Shown here: in pieces, positions 1 to 8,381 of the stretch
Layout: every line of letters starts with the position of its first letter
How positions within the stretch are numbered: the first letter of the stretch is position 1
Origin: Bowdeniella nasicola
GTDB taxonomy: Bacteria > Actinomycetota > Actinomycetes > Actinomycetales > Actinomycetaceae
Length of the DNA: 64,000 nt
Reading direction: 5' to 3'
Assembly (NCBI RefSeq): GCF_900107735.1
Contig: NZ_FNQV01000004.1
Coordinates: 147,627 to 211,626 of the forward strand
Made by a program: the position numbers and the translations under genes
Notes under the pieces: generated by a model
Seen by the model: only the letters and a program-made list of their open reading frames with translations
What the model was told of the DNA's origin: nothing
Database searches by the model: none

Positions 1-96
1 CTGCGCACTATCGGCCGTTCGGAGGGGGCGGGCGCGGGCGGCTTCGCCGGTAAGGAGGGGAAAACCCTGACCGGCCGGTGTGAGGAACTGCAAGCT

Positions 97-990
97 GTGG
101 GCACAAGCGGCGCAGGTAGTATCGGGGGCATGTCGTCTTACAGCCCGAACACCCCGACTCCGCACAAGCCGTCGCGGCCCACGCTCTCCCCGCTCGTCAT
201 CGTGCTGGCGACGCTGCTGGGGCTGCTGCTCGTCGTCGCCGGCTTCCTCGCGGGGCGCTACGCCTACAGCAGTAAGGCGACGCCCGCGCCGGGAGCGAGC
301 GCGCCGGGCGGTGGCCAAGGCCAGGGCCAGGGCGGTCAGGGTCAAGGCGGCCAGGGCCAGGGCCAGCAGCCGCAGCCGGGCGAGACGCGCGATACGCTGC
401 CCGAGCCCCCGCCCGAGGTGCTCGAGCTCATCCGGAAGGAACCCAAGCGCGAGGAGGGCGATCCCTTCGCCCAGGGCGCCGTCGACGCCCCCGTCGTGAT
501 CGTGGAGTACTCCGATTTCTCCTGCCCGTTCTGTGCGCAGTTCGCGACGAAGACCAAGCCCGAGATCCAAAAGCTCATCGACGACGGGACCGTCCGCTTC
601 GAGTGGCGCGACCTCGCGCTCTTCCCCGAGGGCAAGACGACCGGCGCCGCGGGCCGCGCGGCCGCAGCGCAGGACAAGTTCTGGGAGTTCCACGACCTCG
701 TCTTCGCCGACCACTCCGGGCAGGGCCACCCGTCCTACACCGTCGATCAGTACGTCGAGTTCGCCAAGCAAGCCGGCGTTGAAGACCTGGACAAGTTCCG
801 CGCCGCAATTGAGGATCCGGCACTGGAAGAGGCCGTCTTCAAGGCGACAGATGAGGCCGTCATGCGACTGGGACTGCGCGGCACCCCCGCGTTCATCATC
901 AACGACCAGGTCGTCTCCGGTGCCCAGCCAACCGAGTACTTCCAAAAGGTCATCCAGGAACAGCTCGACAAGGTCAACGCGGCGAAGTAA
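97..990 (+). CDS. DsbA-like thioredoxin-fold thiol oxidoreductase, membrane-anchored
   Basis: Predicted exported thiol:disulfide oxidoreductase of the DsbA/BdbD type, acting outside the membrane. An N-terminal membrane segment (LVIVLATLLGLLLVV) is followed by a Gly/Gln-rich low-complexity linker encoded around 310-370, then a thioredoxin fold with the redox motif CPFC encoded from 523 and the cis-proline motif GTPAF near the C terminus. The GTG at 97 has GAGGA ten bases upstream; an ATG at 130 (MSSYSPN) is a good alternative. The frame stays open to the left edge of the window, so a start further upstream is not excluded. The 3' end overlaps the convergent membrane-protein gene by 17 bases. 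Confidence 0.85.
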   Translation: MGTSGAGSIGGMSSYSPNTPTPHKPSRPTLSPLVIVLATLLGLLLVVAGFLAGRYAYSSKATPAPGASAPGGGQGQGQGGQGQGGQGQGQQPQPGETRDTLPEPPPEVLELIRKEPKREEGDPFAQGAVDAPVVIVEYSDFSCPFCAQFATKTKPEIQKLIDDGTVRFEWRDLALFPEGKTTGAAGRAAAAQDKFWEFHDLVFADHSGQGHPSYTVDQYVEFAKQAGVEDLDKFRAAIEDPALEEAVFKATDEAVMRLGLRGTPAFIINDQVVSGAQPTEYFQKVIQEQLDKVNAAK

Positions 991-1432
991 CCCCCTCCGG
1001 CGAGCTATCCGCCCCGCGCCCATCGCGCGTGAGAAAACCGACGAGGAAGGCCTGGGCAAACAGGAGCATGAGGAGCAGCAAGCCCGCATTCGACTGCCAG
1101 CGGGGATAAGCAGGCACTTCGAGTCCCTCGAGCTGCGTCCTGACGGAGTCTGTCACGTAACTCAGCGTCAGTCCCGCACCGACAGCGGCACACATGCTGA
1201 CAAAGCGTCGTATCTTCGCCGTCGAGCGCCAGCCTTGCGTATCCGGTGCCTTGATCCGGTAGGAAAGGTAGCCAACCCCCAGGGTGATGATGGCGAAACC
1301 CAATCGATACCCGGAATCTGAGACGGCTGAGGCGTAGTGATGCCCGTACCACCACAGCGCGAGGCCAGCGAGAAACAGCGCGAGCACGCCCCACCAGCAT
1401 CGAACTGAAAAGCGATCACCATCGTCGGTCAT
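974..1432 (-). CDS. Small four-helix membrane protein of unknown function
   Basis: A 152-residue protein with four likely membrane helices (CWWGVLALFLAGLALWW, YRLGFAIITLGVGYLSY, FVSMCAAVGAGLTLSYV, AGLLLLMLLFAQAFLVGFL) and short charged loops. I do not recognise the family. I chose the ATG at 1432 (MTDDGDRF) because the frame upstream of it reads as unstructured sequence and runs into the divergent ABC gene region. It converges on and overlaps the DsbA-like gene. The regular alternation of hydrophobic and polar segments supports real coding; function is unknown. Confidence 0.6.
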   Translation of the reverse strand: MTDDGDRFSVRCWWGVLALFLAGLALWWYGHHYASAVSDSGYRLGFAIITLGVGYLSYRIKAPDTQGWRSTAKIRRFVSMCAAVGAGLTLSYVTDSVRTQLEGLEVPAYPRWQSNAGLLLLMLLFAQAFLVGFLTRDGRGADSSPEGVTSPR

Positions 1433-1538
1433 TTGTCCCCCTGAGTTTGTGGCTACAGCGTATCCCCCAGGCTCAGCGCACACACGATCCTTCCCTCGGA
1501 GGATTCGGCGGCAGTGACGCACACCATATGCTGGCGCT

Positions 1539-2315
1539 ATGACCACTCCTGAAGGCTCGGTTACGCCTGCGCTGCGGCTGGATTCGCTCACCAAGGACTT
1601 CGACGGGCGGCTCGTCGTCAATGAGCTCTCGCTCGATATCCCGCCAGGGTCGTTTTATGGCATCGTCGGGCCCAATGGCGCGGGCAAGACGACGACGCTG
1701 TCCATGGCGACGGGGTTGCTGCGGCCCACGCGGGGGCACGCGTATGTGGCGGGCATCGATGTGTGGGCAGACCCGCCGGCGGCTAAGGCGCACATGGGCG
1801 TGCTCGCCGATGAGATGGCGACGTTTGACCGGCTCACCGGCCGCGAGCTGCTCACCTACACGGGGCTGCTGCACCGGCTGGCACCCGACGTCGTCGACCA
1901 GCGGTGCGATGAGCTGCTGCAGGCGCTCGACCTCGGGCGAGACGGCGCGAAGCAGGTGGCCGATTATTCCGCGGGTATGCGCAAGAAGATCCTGCTCGCC
2001 ACCGCGCTCATCGCGGCGCCGCGCCTGCTCATCTTGGACGAGCCCTTCGAGTCCGTCGATCCCGTCTCCGCACGCACGATGCGCGAAATCCTCGCGGCCT
2101 ACGTCGATGGCGGTGGCACCGTCGTCATCTCTTCGCACGTCATGGAGCTCGTCGAGACGATGTGCGATCACGTGGCGATCATCCACGAGGGGCGGGTGCG
2201 CGCGGCCGGGACACTCGCCGAGGTGCGCGGCGAGCTCTCACTCGTCGACAGGTTCATCGAGCTCGTCGGCGCCAAGCACCTCGCCGAGGGGAGCCTGACG
2301 TGGTTGCGCTCCTGA
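1539..2315 (+). CDS. ABC transporter ATP-binding protein
   Basis: Cytoplasmic ATPase of an ABC-2-type exporter, 258 residues. Walker A GPNGAGKTT lies at residues 44-52, the signature loop is a variant (YSAGMRKK), and Walker B is LLILDEPF followed by SHVMELVE. The cargo cannot be deduced. The gene overlaps the next, a multi-helix permease, by 16 bases, so the two are one transcriptional and probably translationally coupled unit. Pairs of this layout in actinobacteria are usually drug, peptide or polymer exporters; that part is inference. Confidence 0.9.
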   Translation: MTTPEGSVTPALRLDSLTKDFDGRLVVNELSLDIPPGSFYGIVGPNGAGKTTTLSMATGLLRPTRGHAYVAGIDVWADPPAAKAHMGVLADEMATFDRLTGRELLTYTGLLHRLAPDVVDQRCDELLQALDLGRDGAKQVADYSAGMRKKILLATALIAAPRLLILDEPFESVDPVSARTMREILAAYVDGGGTVVISSHVMELVETMCDHVAIIHEGRVRAAGTLAEVRGELSLVDRFIELVGAKHLAEGSLTWLRS

Positions 2316-3928
2316 CGCGCCTGCGCTGGCGGCTGTGGCGAACGGAGTACCGTTCCAAGCGGCGCTGGATCACGGCGATCATCGGCGTCGTGTACACGGT
2401 GCCACTCATCGGGTTGTTCTGGCTCGCCTTGGGAGCCCTGACGCGCGAGGCTCCAGTGATGCTGCCGCACGTGCTGGTGGGCGCCGGTGCGGGAATCGTT
2501 CTCGCGTGGTCGACGGTACCGATCGTGGCTTTCGGGCTCGATGACCCGCTGGCGGCGAACCGATTCGCGTTGCTACCCCGGCGGGCGCGCGAGCTCCAGC
2601 CCGGGCTCCTTGTTGCGGGCCTCGTCTCGATTCCCGCGGTGCTGACCGCTATCGCGCTGATCGGAGCGCTGCTGCTCAGCGAAATCGCGCTCGCTACCTG
2701 GCAGGTGGGCGATGCGTCAATGCCCGGACGGATTCTTGCGATGGCGATCGCGCCGGTGAGTTTTGGCGCTGGATTGGCATTGTGTTTGATGGTGCCGCGG
2801 GCGCTGCTTGCCGCGACCTCGGCTGGCGGGGTCTCCCGCCGCCGCCGGGAGCTAGGCAGCGCGCTCGGGCTTGCCGGGCTGCTCGGCCTGACCTACGCGG
2901 CGATGCTGTGGGGCGCTCCCGTGCTAGAAAATGCGAGCGGCGAAGAGCTAACTCGGGCATTAACGACGGTGGCAACGATCGCCGCGTGGACGCCCTTTGG
3001 TGCGCCCTTTGCGCTGCCGTTCGACATCGCGAGCGGGGCGTGGCTCACCGCCGCCGGGCGCGCGGTGATCGTTGCCGCGAGTGTCGCCGGGGTCTGGCTG
3101 TGGTGGGAGCGCGCGCTGTCCGAGGCGCTCGTTTCCGGTCCCCAGAATCAAAGCGCGAGGCGTGCGCGCCGCGCTGGCGGGGCGGGCATCATGCGGCTAC
3201 TTCCGGCCATCCCGCTCGGTGCGGTGATCGGCCGGTCGCTACGCACCTGGGTGCGTGACTCGCGCTATTCGCTGGGGCTGCTCATCTCCCCACTCGTCGT
3301 CGGCTTCCTCGTCGGGATGGCCCTCATCAACGACAACCCCTCCACGATTCCGATTGCCGGCTTCATGCTCGCGCTCACCCTGCAGCCGATCCTGAACGAC
3401 TTCGGCTATGACGGGCCCGCGATGTGGCACTCCATCGTGCACGACGCAGACCCGCGGGCAAATATCCGCGGGCGCGGCATCGCGGCGCTGCTCGTTATCT
3501 CGCCGATGCTGCTCATTCTTGCCGTCGTTCTTGTGTGGGCGACGGGTTCGCTTCGCGCGATTGCCACCTACGGGCCATGGATTGTTGGGGCAGCATTCTC
3601 GGCGACGGGCGCGGCGGCAATCGTCTCCCCGCTGTTGCCCTACGCCGTGCAGCCGCCGGGCACGAATGCTTTCAAGGGCAACGCGGCCCAGGGTGCGGGC
3701 GCGTGGATCTCCGCGATCGTGGGAATGGTAGCGATCACCGTGCCGCTGCTACCCGCTGGGGTCTTGTTCCTCGGCGGCTTCCTGCGGCCGAGTTGGGCCG
3801 CGGCCGCGCCGTGGGTAGCGCTCGCCGGGGGCACGATCATGCTCGTCGTCGGGTGGATCCTCGGGCCAAAGCTCCTTCAGGAGCGGCAAGTGGACATCTA
3901 CCACCGGGTGCGCATCTGGGCGACGTAG
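2300..3928 (+). CDS. ABC transporter permease, multi-spanning membrane protein
   Basis: Membrane partner of the preceding ATPase, about 542 residues with ten or more hydrophobic segments (for example WITAIIGVVYTVPLIGLFWLA and LGLLISPLVVGFLVGMAL). I start it at the GTG at 2300 (VVALLTRLRWRLWR), which overlaps the ATPase stop by 16 bases; the frame upstream of that GTG is only the shadow of the ATPase gene. The arginine-rich N-terminal tail before the first helix and a central cytoplasmic stretch (RRARRAGGAG) are typical of ABC-2 permeases of this size. Substrate unknown. Confidence 0.85.
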   Translation: MVALLTRLRWRLWRTEYRSKRRWITAIIGVVYTVPLIGLFWLALGALTREAPVMLPHVLVGAGAGIVLAWSTVPIVAFGLDDPLAANRFALLPRRARELQPGLLVAGLVSIPAVLTAIALIGALLLSEIALATWQVGDASMPGRILAMAIAPVSFGAGLALCLMVPRALLAATSAGGVSRRRRELGSALGLAGLLGLTYAAMLWGAPVLENASGEELTRALTTVATIAAWTPFGAPFALPFDIASGAWLTAAGRAVIVAASVAGVWLWWERALSEALVSGPQNQSARRARRAGGAGIMRLLPAIPLGAVIGRSLRTWVRDSRYSLGLLISPLVVGFLVGMALINDNPSTIPIAGFMLALTLQPILNDFGYDGPAMWHSIVHDADPRANIRGRGIAALLVISPMLLILAVVLVWATGSLRAIATYGPWIVGAAFSATGAAAIVSPLLPYAVQPPGTNAFKGNAAQGAGAWISAIVGMVAITVPLLPAGVLFLGGFLRPSWAAAAPWVALAGGTIMLVVGWILGPKLLQERQVDIYHRVRIWAT

Positions 3929-3960
3929 CGGGGCACACCACCGACGCCAGTATGCCCAGC

Positions 3961-4077
3961 TCAGAGACGTGGCTTGCCAACGCGGCGCACGGTGCAAAGG
4001 ATGGCTACCACAGTCACTGCCGCCGCCACACCGATGTAAGGCGAGGGCCCAAAATATGCGTCGAGGTCTTCACCCAA
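3961..4077 (-). CDS. Possible 38-residue single-helix membrane protein
   Basis: A short reading frame between two larger genes encodes a polar start (GEDLDAYFGPSP), one membrane helix (IGVAAAVTVVAILCTV) and a basic tail (RRVGKPRL), a plausible inside-positive miniprotein. The only available start is a TTG placed directly after an in-frame stop, and the purine-rich GGGAGGAG lies about 15 bases upstream, farther than ideal. The rest of the 297-base gap between 3929 and 4225 shows nothing else I can support. Confidence 0.3.
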   Translation of the reverse strand: MGEDLDAYFGPSPYIGVAAAVTVVAILCTVRRVGKPRL

Positions 4078-4225
4078 CTATGTTCAACCTAGCTCCTCCC
4101 GTTGCCCTTCAGGTTTGCACCCGGGCAAACGTCAATTCCAATCAAAAGAGCGCTTGTCAACTACGTGGAGAGCTATACGCACGCTACAACCACCGGACAG
4201 CGCACATGTGTAGCAGACTTGTGCC

Positions 4226-4837
4226 ATGGATATCGTCTCTGCGCTGGGACTTGGCTCCGCTGCGGGCCTGAATGCCTACATCCCGATGCTTATCGTCGGG
4301 CTGCTGGACCGCTACACCTCCGTCGTGAACCTGCCGGCAGGCTGGACGTGGCTGTCGGATGGCTGGCTGCTCGCGATCGTGGCGGTGCTGCTCGTCGTGG
4401 AAGTCGTCGCCGATAAAATCCCCGCGGTTGACTCCATTAACGACGTCGTGCAGACGATTGTGCGGCCAGCCTCGGGTGGCATCGTGTTCGCCTCCGGTAT
4501 GGGCGATCCGCAGACCGTGAGCGATTCCGCCTCGGCCTTCGGCGATGGCCGCTGGGTCGGCTTTGCCGTAGGTGCGGCGGTGGCCCTCATCGTGCACCTG
4601 ACGAAGTCGACGGCGCGGCCCGTTGCGAACGTCACGACGGCGGGGCTCGCGGCGCCGGTGCTGTCCGCCGGGGAGGATGCGACGAGCGTGGCGCTCTCGC
4701 TCGCTGCCGTCTTCGCGCCGATCGTCGTCCTGGTGCTGCTCGCGCTCACCTTCTTCGGCCTCGGCTGGCTTATCAGCAAGCGGCGCAAGCGCCGCCACGC
4801 CGGGCCGCCACCCCGCCTCGAAGATATGGACTTCTAG
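4226..4837 (+). CDS. DUF4126 family membrane protein
   Basis: A 203-residue membrane protein matching the DUF4126 pattern: an N-terminal LGLGSAAGLNAYIP motif, DKIPAVDSINDVVQT in the first loop and ASGGIVFASG, then two C-terminal helices and a basic tail (KRRKRRHAG). Members are inner-membrane proteins of unknown biochemical role. It stands alone between a possible miniprotein on the other strand and a broken regulator gene. Family assignment is fairly sure; function is not known. Confidence 0.85.
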   Translation: MDIVSALGLGSAAGLNAYIPMLIVGLLDRYTSVVNLPAGWTWLSDGWLLAIVAVLLVVEVVADKIPAVDSINDVVQTIVRPASGGIVFASGMGDPQTVSDSASAFGDGRWVGFAVGAAVALIVHLTKSTARPVANVTTAGLAAPVLSAGEDATSVALSLAAVFAPIVVLVLLALTFFGLGWLISKRRKRRHAGPPPRLEDMDF

Positions 4838-4983
4838 CCGGGCGCTTCCGGGGCCGGAAACTGCGTGTCAACGAAAAGCAGCGCGATGGTGCGCAGTCGT
4901 GCCCCCAAGAACCCTGGTCCTCGTCGGGCTCTGCTGCTGCAATGAAGATAGCCCCATTCCACCCACAGCAGAGACGAGGAACG

Positions 4984-5589
4984 ATGGACATCCATGAACG
5001 GCTCAAGGAGCTGCGGACGAAAGCCGGCCTGTCCCAAACCGAACTGGCGGAAAAGCTCTCGGTGTCGCGCCAGGCGGTCTCGAAGTGGGAATCGGGGCGC
5101 GGGACGCCCGATATCGGCAATATCTAAGCGATCGCCGCACTCTTTGATGTCTCCGTCGATTACCTCCTCACCAACGTCGCCATCTCTCCAAGCCCGACCG
5201 TGCGCGTCCCGATTAATCTCGATGAGCTCACCGCGATCCGCCCAAAAGGAAAGGTCCTCAAGAAGAAGGCTCACGCCGCAGTGATGGCGGCCCACCCCCG
5301 CGCGACCAGCATCATCCCGCTGATCCGCTCCAAGGTGAATACCGGGCCGGAGCGGTTCTTTGATTGGGTCGGGCTCGTTTTCAGCGACACGATCCTTGGG
5401 ACTTTTACGTCAATCGATACCCCGTCCGACCGGGACGCCTACTACCTGGTCACGGAAGGCGGCCGCCAGCTCCTGGCGCGCGTGGGGCGCGAGGCCGTCG
5501 AGTCCCAAGAACTCCTCCAGCCAGTCACCACGCGCACCTTCATCATCGGGATGAACAGGTTCAAAAAAGAGCTCAACCCGATCATCTGA
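4984..5589 (+). pseudogene. XRE-family HTH regulator interrupted by an in-frame stop
   Basis: The 5' part encodes a textbook XRE helix-turn-helix (LRTKAGLSQTELAEKLSVSRQ, then AVSKWESGRGTPDIGNI) starting at the ATG at 4984, preceded by GAGGA. A TAA at 5125-5127 interrupts the frame just where the family reads NIKAIAALFDVSVDYLLTN; the sequence continues in the same frame without any other stop as AIAALFDVSVDYLLTN and a 150-residue C-terminal domain ending at 5589. A single A-to-T change in a lysine codon would explain it. The N-terminal fragment of 47 residues could still fold as a bare DNA-binding peptide, but the gene is best called broken. Confidence 0.8.
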
Positions 5590-5604
5590 TGGTGGCGGCT
5601 CCTG

Positions 5605-7305
5605 CTAGCTGGCGCCTTCGCGGCGGGCGCAATGTTCCGTCTCCAGCGTCGTCGTCATGCGCACCAGGACAAGGACCGAGAGGCCCAGCGCGATAAGCGT
5701 CGCGATGAGGCCGGCGATGATGGATGCGGTGGCGGCGAGCGTCGTATAGCCGATGAGGGCGGCGATCGCGGCGGCGCCGGCGTAGGGCAGCTGGGTCAGC
5801 ACGTGCGTGATGATGTCGCAGCCGGCGCCCGTCGAGGACAGGATCGTCGTATCCGAAATTGGGGAGCAGTGATCGCCAAGGACGGCTCCGGCGAGGACGG
5901 CGCCGAGGGCCGGCAGCAGGAATTCGGTGGCGCCGAGCGAGTTCATGATGTCGCCGGCAATGGGGATGAGGATGCCGAAGGAGCCCCAGGATGTGCCGGT
6001 GGAAAACGCCATGATGGAGGCTGCGAGGAACATCACGGGGATGAGCCAGGCGACGGGCAGATCCGCGCCGCGCACGAGATCGCCAACGTAGCGGCCGGTG
6101 CCGAGCTTGCCGATGAGATCGCCGAGCAGCCAGGCCAGCAGCAGGATCTGGATGGCGGGCCACATGGAGGCGGCGCCGGAGCCGATGCCGCGCACCATGG
6201 TGCCGGCGGAGATGTGCTCGACGGGGCGGATCGCGCGCCAGCAGAAGAACAGTGCGGCCGCGAGACCCGCGAGTCCGCCGATGACGAGGGATTCGGCGAC
6301 CATCGTGTTTTCGAGCATGCGCAGGATGTTCGTCGTGCCGCCCTTGAGGGCGCCGGTGACGAACATAGCGCCGACGACGCCGATGACGAGCGTGATGAAG
6401 GGGCCGATGAGGGCGGCGATGCGGCCGGATTCGGCGTGCGGCAGGTGCTCGGAGACCTCTCCGGGGATGTCGGCGTCCTTGGAGTAGGGGCGCCCGGCGG
6501 TGATCGCGCGGCGCTCCTCGGCGCGCATCGGCCCGAAGTCCAGCGAGAAGGCGACGACGGCGGTCACGAGCAGCACGGCCGCGATGGCGTAGTAGTTCGC
6601 GGCGGCGGCGCGCATGAAGGCGCCGATGTCGGAGACGGCGAGCCCGGAGGCGGCGACCGTCGGGGCCATGAGGGCAATGATGGAGGCGCCCCAGGAAGAA
6701 AACGGCACGAGGACGGTCACCGGCGCGGACGTCGAGTCGATGATGTAGGCGAGTTTGGCGCGAGAGACGCGGTATTTGTCGGTGACGGGCTTGGCGACCT
6801 GGCCGACGGCGAGGGCGTTGAAGTAGTCGTCGATGAAAATGCCGACGCCCATGGCGGTGCCGAGCCACTGCGCGCCGCGGCGGCCCTTGATGCGGGAGGC
6901 GGCCCAGTCGGAAAATGCTTGGGAGCCGCCGGCCATGAGGACGAGCGCGGTGATGGCGCCGAGCAGCGCGAGGAAGGCGAGGATGTAGATGTGGTCGGTG
7001 TTGAGGGCGCCGTCGGCGTAGAACAGGCCGAGGATGGCGGCGCCGATCGTCTTCAGGGTGGTGAGTGGGTTGAGGTTGGCGATGAGCAGGGCGGCGGCCA
7101 GGACGCCGAGGCCAAGGCTCAGGATGACCTTGCGGGTGAGGATGGCCAGAACGATCGCTATGAGCGGCGGCAGGATCGAAATCCAGGGGTGGGCGGCGGC
7201 GAGCGTGGCTCCCGACTGGGTGGCGGACTGGGCAGCGGGCAGCGCTGCGGCAAGAGCAGCGACGGGTAGGGCTGCGGCGATGACAGCGATCGTTGTGGCT
7301 CTCAC
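5605..7305 (-). CDS. NhaC-family Na+/H+ antiporter-like membrane transporter
   Basis: A 566-residue membrane carrier with about twelve helices, an Ala-rich first helix and conserved NhaC-type motifs: GVGIFIDDYFNALAVGQ, STSAPVTVLVPFSSWG and FSTGTSWGSFGILIPI. The family exchanges cations or organic substrates against ions at the membrane; the substrate here is uncertain. The GTG start at 7305 overlaps the TGA of the upstream kinase gene (GTGA), so translation is probably coupled. The pairing suggests that the carrier imports something the kinase phosphorylates, or balances ions for it; this is inference. Confidence 0.85.
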   Translation of the reverse strand: MRATTIAVIAAALPVAALAAALPAAQSATQSGATLAAAHPWISILPPLIAIVLAILTRKVILSLGLGVLAAALLIANLNPLTTLKTIGAAILGLFYADGALNTDHIYILAFLALLGAITALVLMAGGSQAFSDWAASRIKGRRGAQWLGTAMGVGIFIDDYFNALAVGQVAKPVTDKYRVSRAKLAYIIDSTSAPVTVLVPFSSWGASIIALMAPTVAASGLAVSDIGAFMRAAAANYYAIAAVLLVTAVVAFSLDFGPMRAEERRAITAGRPYSKDADIPGEVSEHLPHAESGRIAALIGPFITLVIGVVGAMFVTGALKGGTTNILRMLENTMVAESLVIGGLAGLAAALFFCWRAIRPVEHISAGTMVRGIGSGAASMWPAIQILLLAWLLGDLIGKLGTGRYVGDLVRGADLPVAWLIPVMFLAASIMAFSTGTSWGSFGILIPIAGDIMNSLGATEFLLPALGAVLAGAVLGDHCSPISDTTILSSTGAGCDIITHVLTQLPYAGAAAIAALIGYTTLAATASIIAGLIATLIALGLSVLVLVRMTTTLETEHCARREGAS

Positions 7306-8306
7306 GCCTCCACGATAGTGGGATCGGCCTGCAGCACGGCGGTGGGGTCCACGCGCGGGGCGCATGCCGGTCCGAGCAGCTCGGCGAGGCGGTCCACGCC
7401 GATGCCGCCGTGGGCGGGTTCGGCGGCGAGCAGCCGGGCGACGGCCGTGTTGGCGCGCGAGGCCGCGGTGATCGGATCCGCGCGGCAGGTGAGCAGTTCG
7501 TGCAGGAAGACGGCGAAGAACGCGTCGCCGGCGCCGATCGTGTTGGTGATGCGCACCGGCGAGGCGGGCACGTGTACTGGCTCGGCGGGCCAGCTGCCGT
7601 CGGGCTGCCGGACGAGGAGCAGGCAGCCGCGGCATCCCAGCGTCATGATGACGAGCTCGGCGCGCGAGGCATGCGCGAGGGCGGTGAGGGCCGCTTTCTC
7701 GCGGCCTGGCACGCGCTCGGCGGACATCGTCAGGTAGCGCGCGGAGAGGAAGGGCGCGACCCACTGGGCGAACTCCTCCGACGGCTCGCCGGGCGCGTCG
7801 TCGAGGATATGGGGGCCGACCTCGTGCAAATCGACGGCAAACGGCAGGCCGGCGTCGGCGAGTTCGGCGGCCAGCGGCGCGGTCATGCGGCGCGAGGCGA
7901 GGATGGTGATATCGGCGTCGGCGACGTCGGGCTGCAGATCGCTCAGGCGGAAGCTCGCGCGCGAGGCGTCGGTCAGATCGTTGAACACCTGGCGGGTGCC
8001 GTCCTCGGCGTACAGGACGACGGAGCGGGGCGTGCGCGCCAGGGTGCGGGTGCACAGGTGGGTGGACAGGTCGAAGCGGTAGGCCTCGTTATCGATCAGC
8101 GAGGTGGGGTAGTCCTCCCCGAGGGGCGCGGCGAGGTCGACCTCGTTTCCGAGCGCGGCCAGCGAACGCGCGACGGCGAAGGCGATTCCGCCCACGCTGT
8201 AGCGGATTTCATGGTGATAGGACGGGCCAGCTCCGGGGGTGACGGGGAAGGCGCCGATGGGCAGTGTCGTGCGTTGGTTTGCAATGCCGACGACGATGAC
8301 CTTCAT
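7302..8306 (-). CDS. PfkB-family carbohydrate/nucleoside kinase
   Basis: A cytoplasmic kinase of the ribokinase/PfkB superfamily, 334 residues from the ATG at 8306 (MKVIVVGIAN), which has a strong GGAGG seven bases upstream. The N-terminal substrate-lid region carries GGIAFAVARSLAALG, and the C-terminal signature NTIGAGDAFFAVFLHEL holds the catalytic Asp and anion hole. Substrate cannot be read from sequence. It is first in a two-gene unit with the NhaC-like carrier, overlapping it by four bases. Confidence 0.88.
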   Translation of the reverse strand: MKVIVVGIANQRTTLPIGAFPVTPGAGPSYHHEIRYSVGGIAFAVARSLAALGNEVDLAAPLGEDYPTSLIDNEAYRFDLSTHLCTRTLARTPRSVVLYAEDGTRQVFNDLTDASRASFRLSDLQPDVADADITILASRRMTAPLAAELADAGLPFAVDLHEVGPHILDDAPGEPSEEFAQWVAPFLSARYLTMSAERVPGREKAALTALAHASRAELVIMTLGCRGCLLLVRQPDGSWPAEPVHVPASPVRITNTIGAGDAFFAVFLHELLTCRADPITAASRANTAVARLLAAEPAHGGIGVDRLAELLGPACAPRVDPTAVLQADPTIVEA

Positions 8307-8381
8307 GTGACCTCCTTCCGCGTCGTTGCGGCCCCGGCCTCGAGCCGGGAGGGGTGTGCGCATGGGGCGCTCGAAGCCAGC

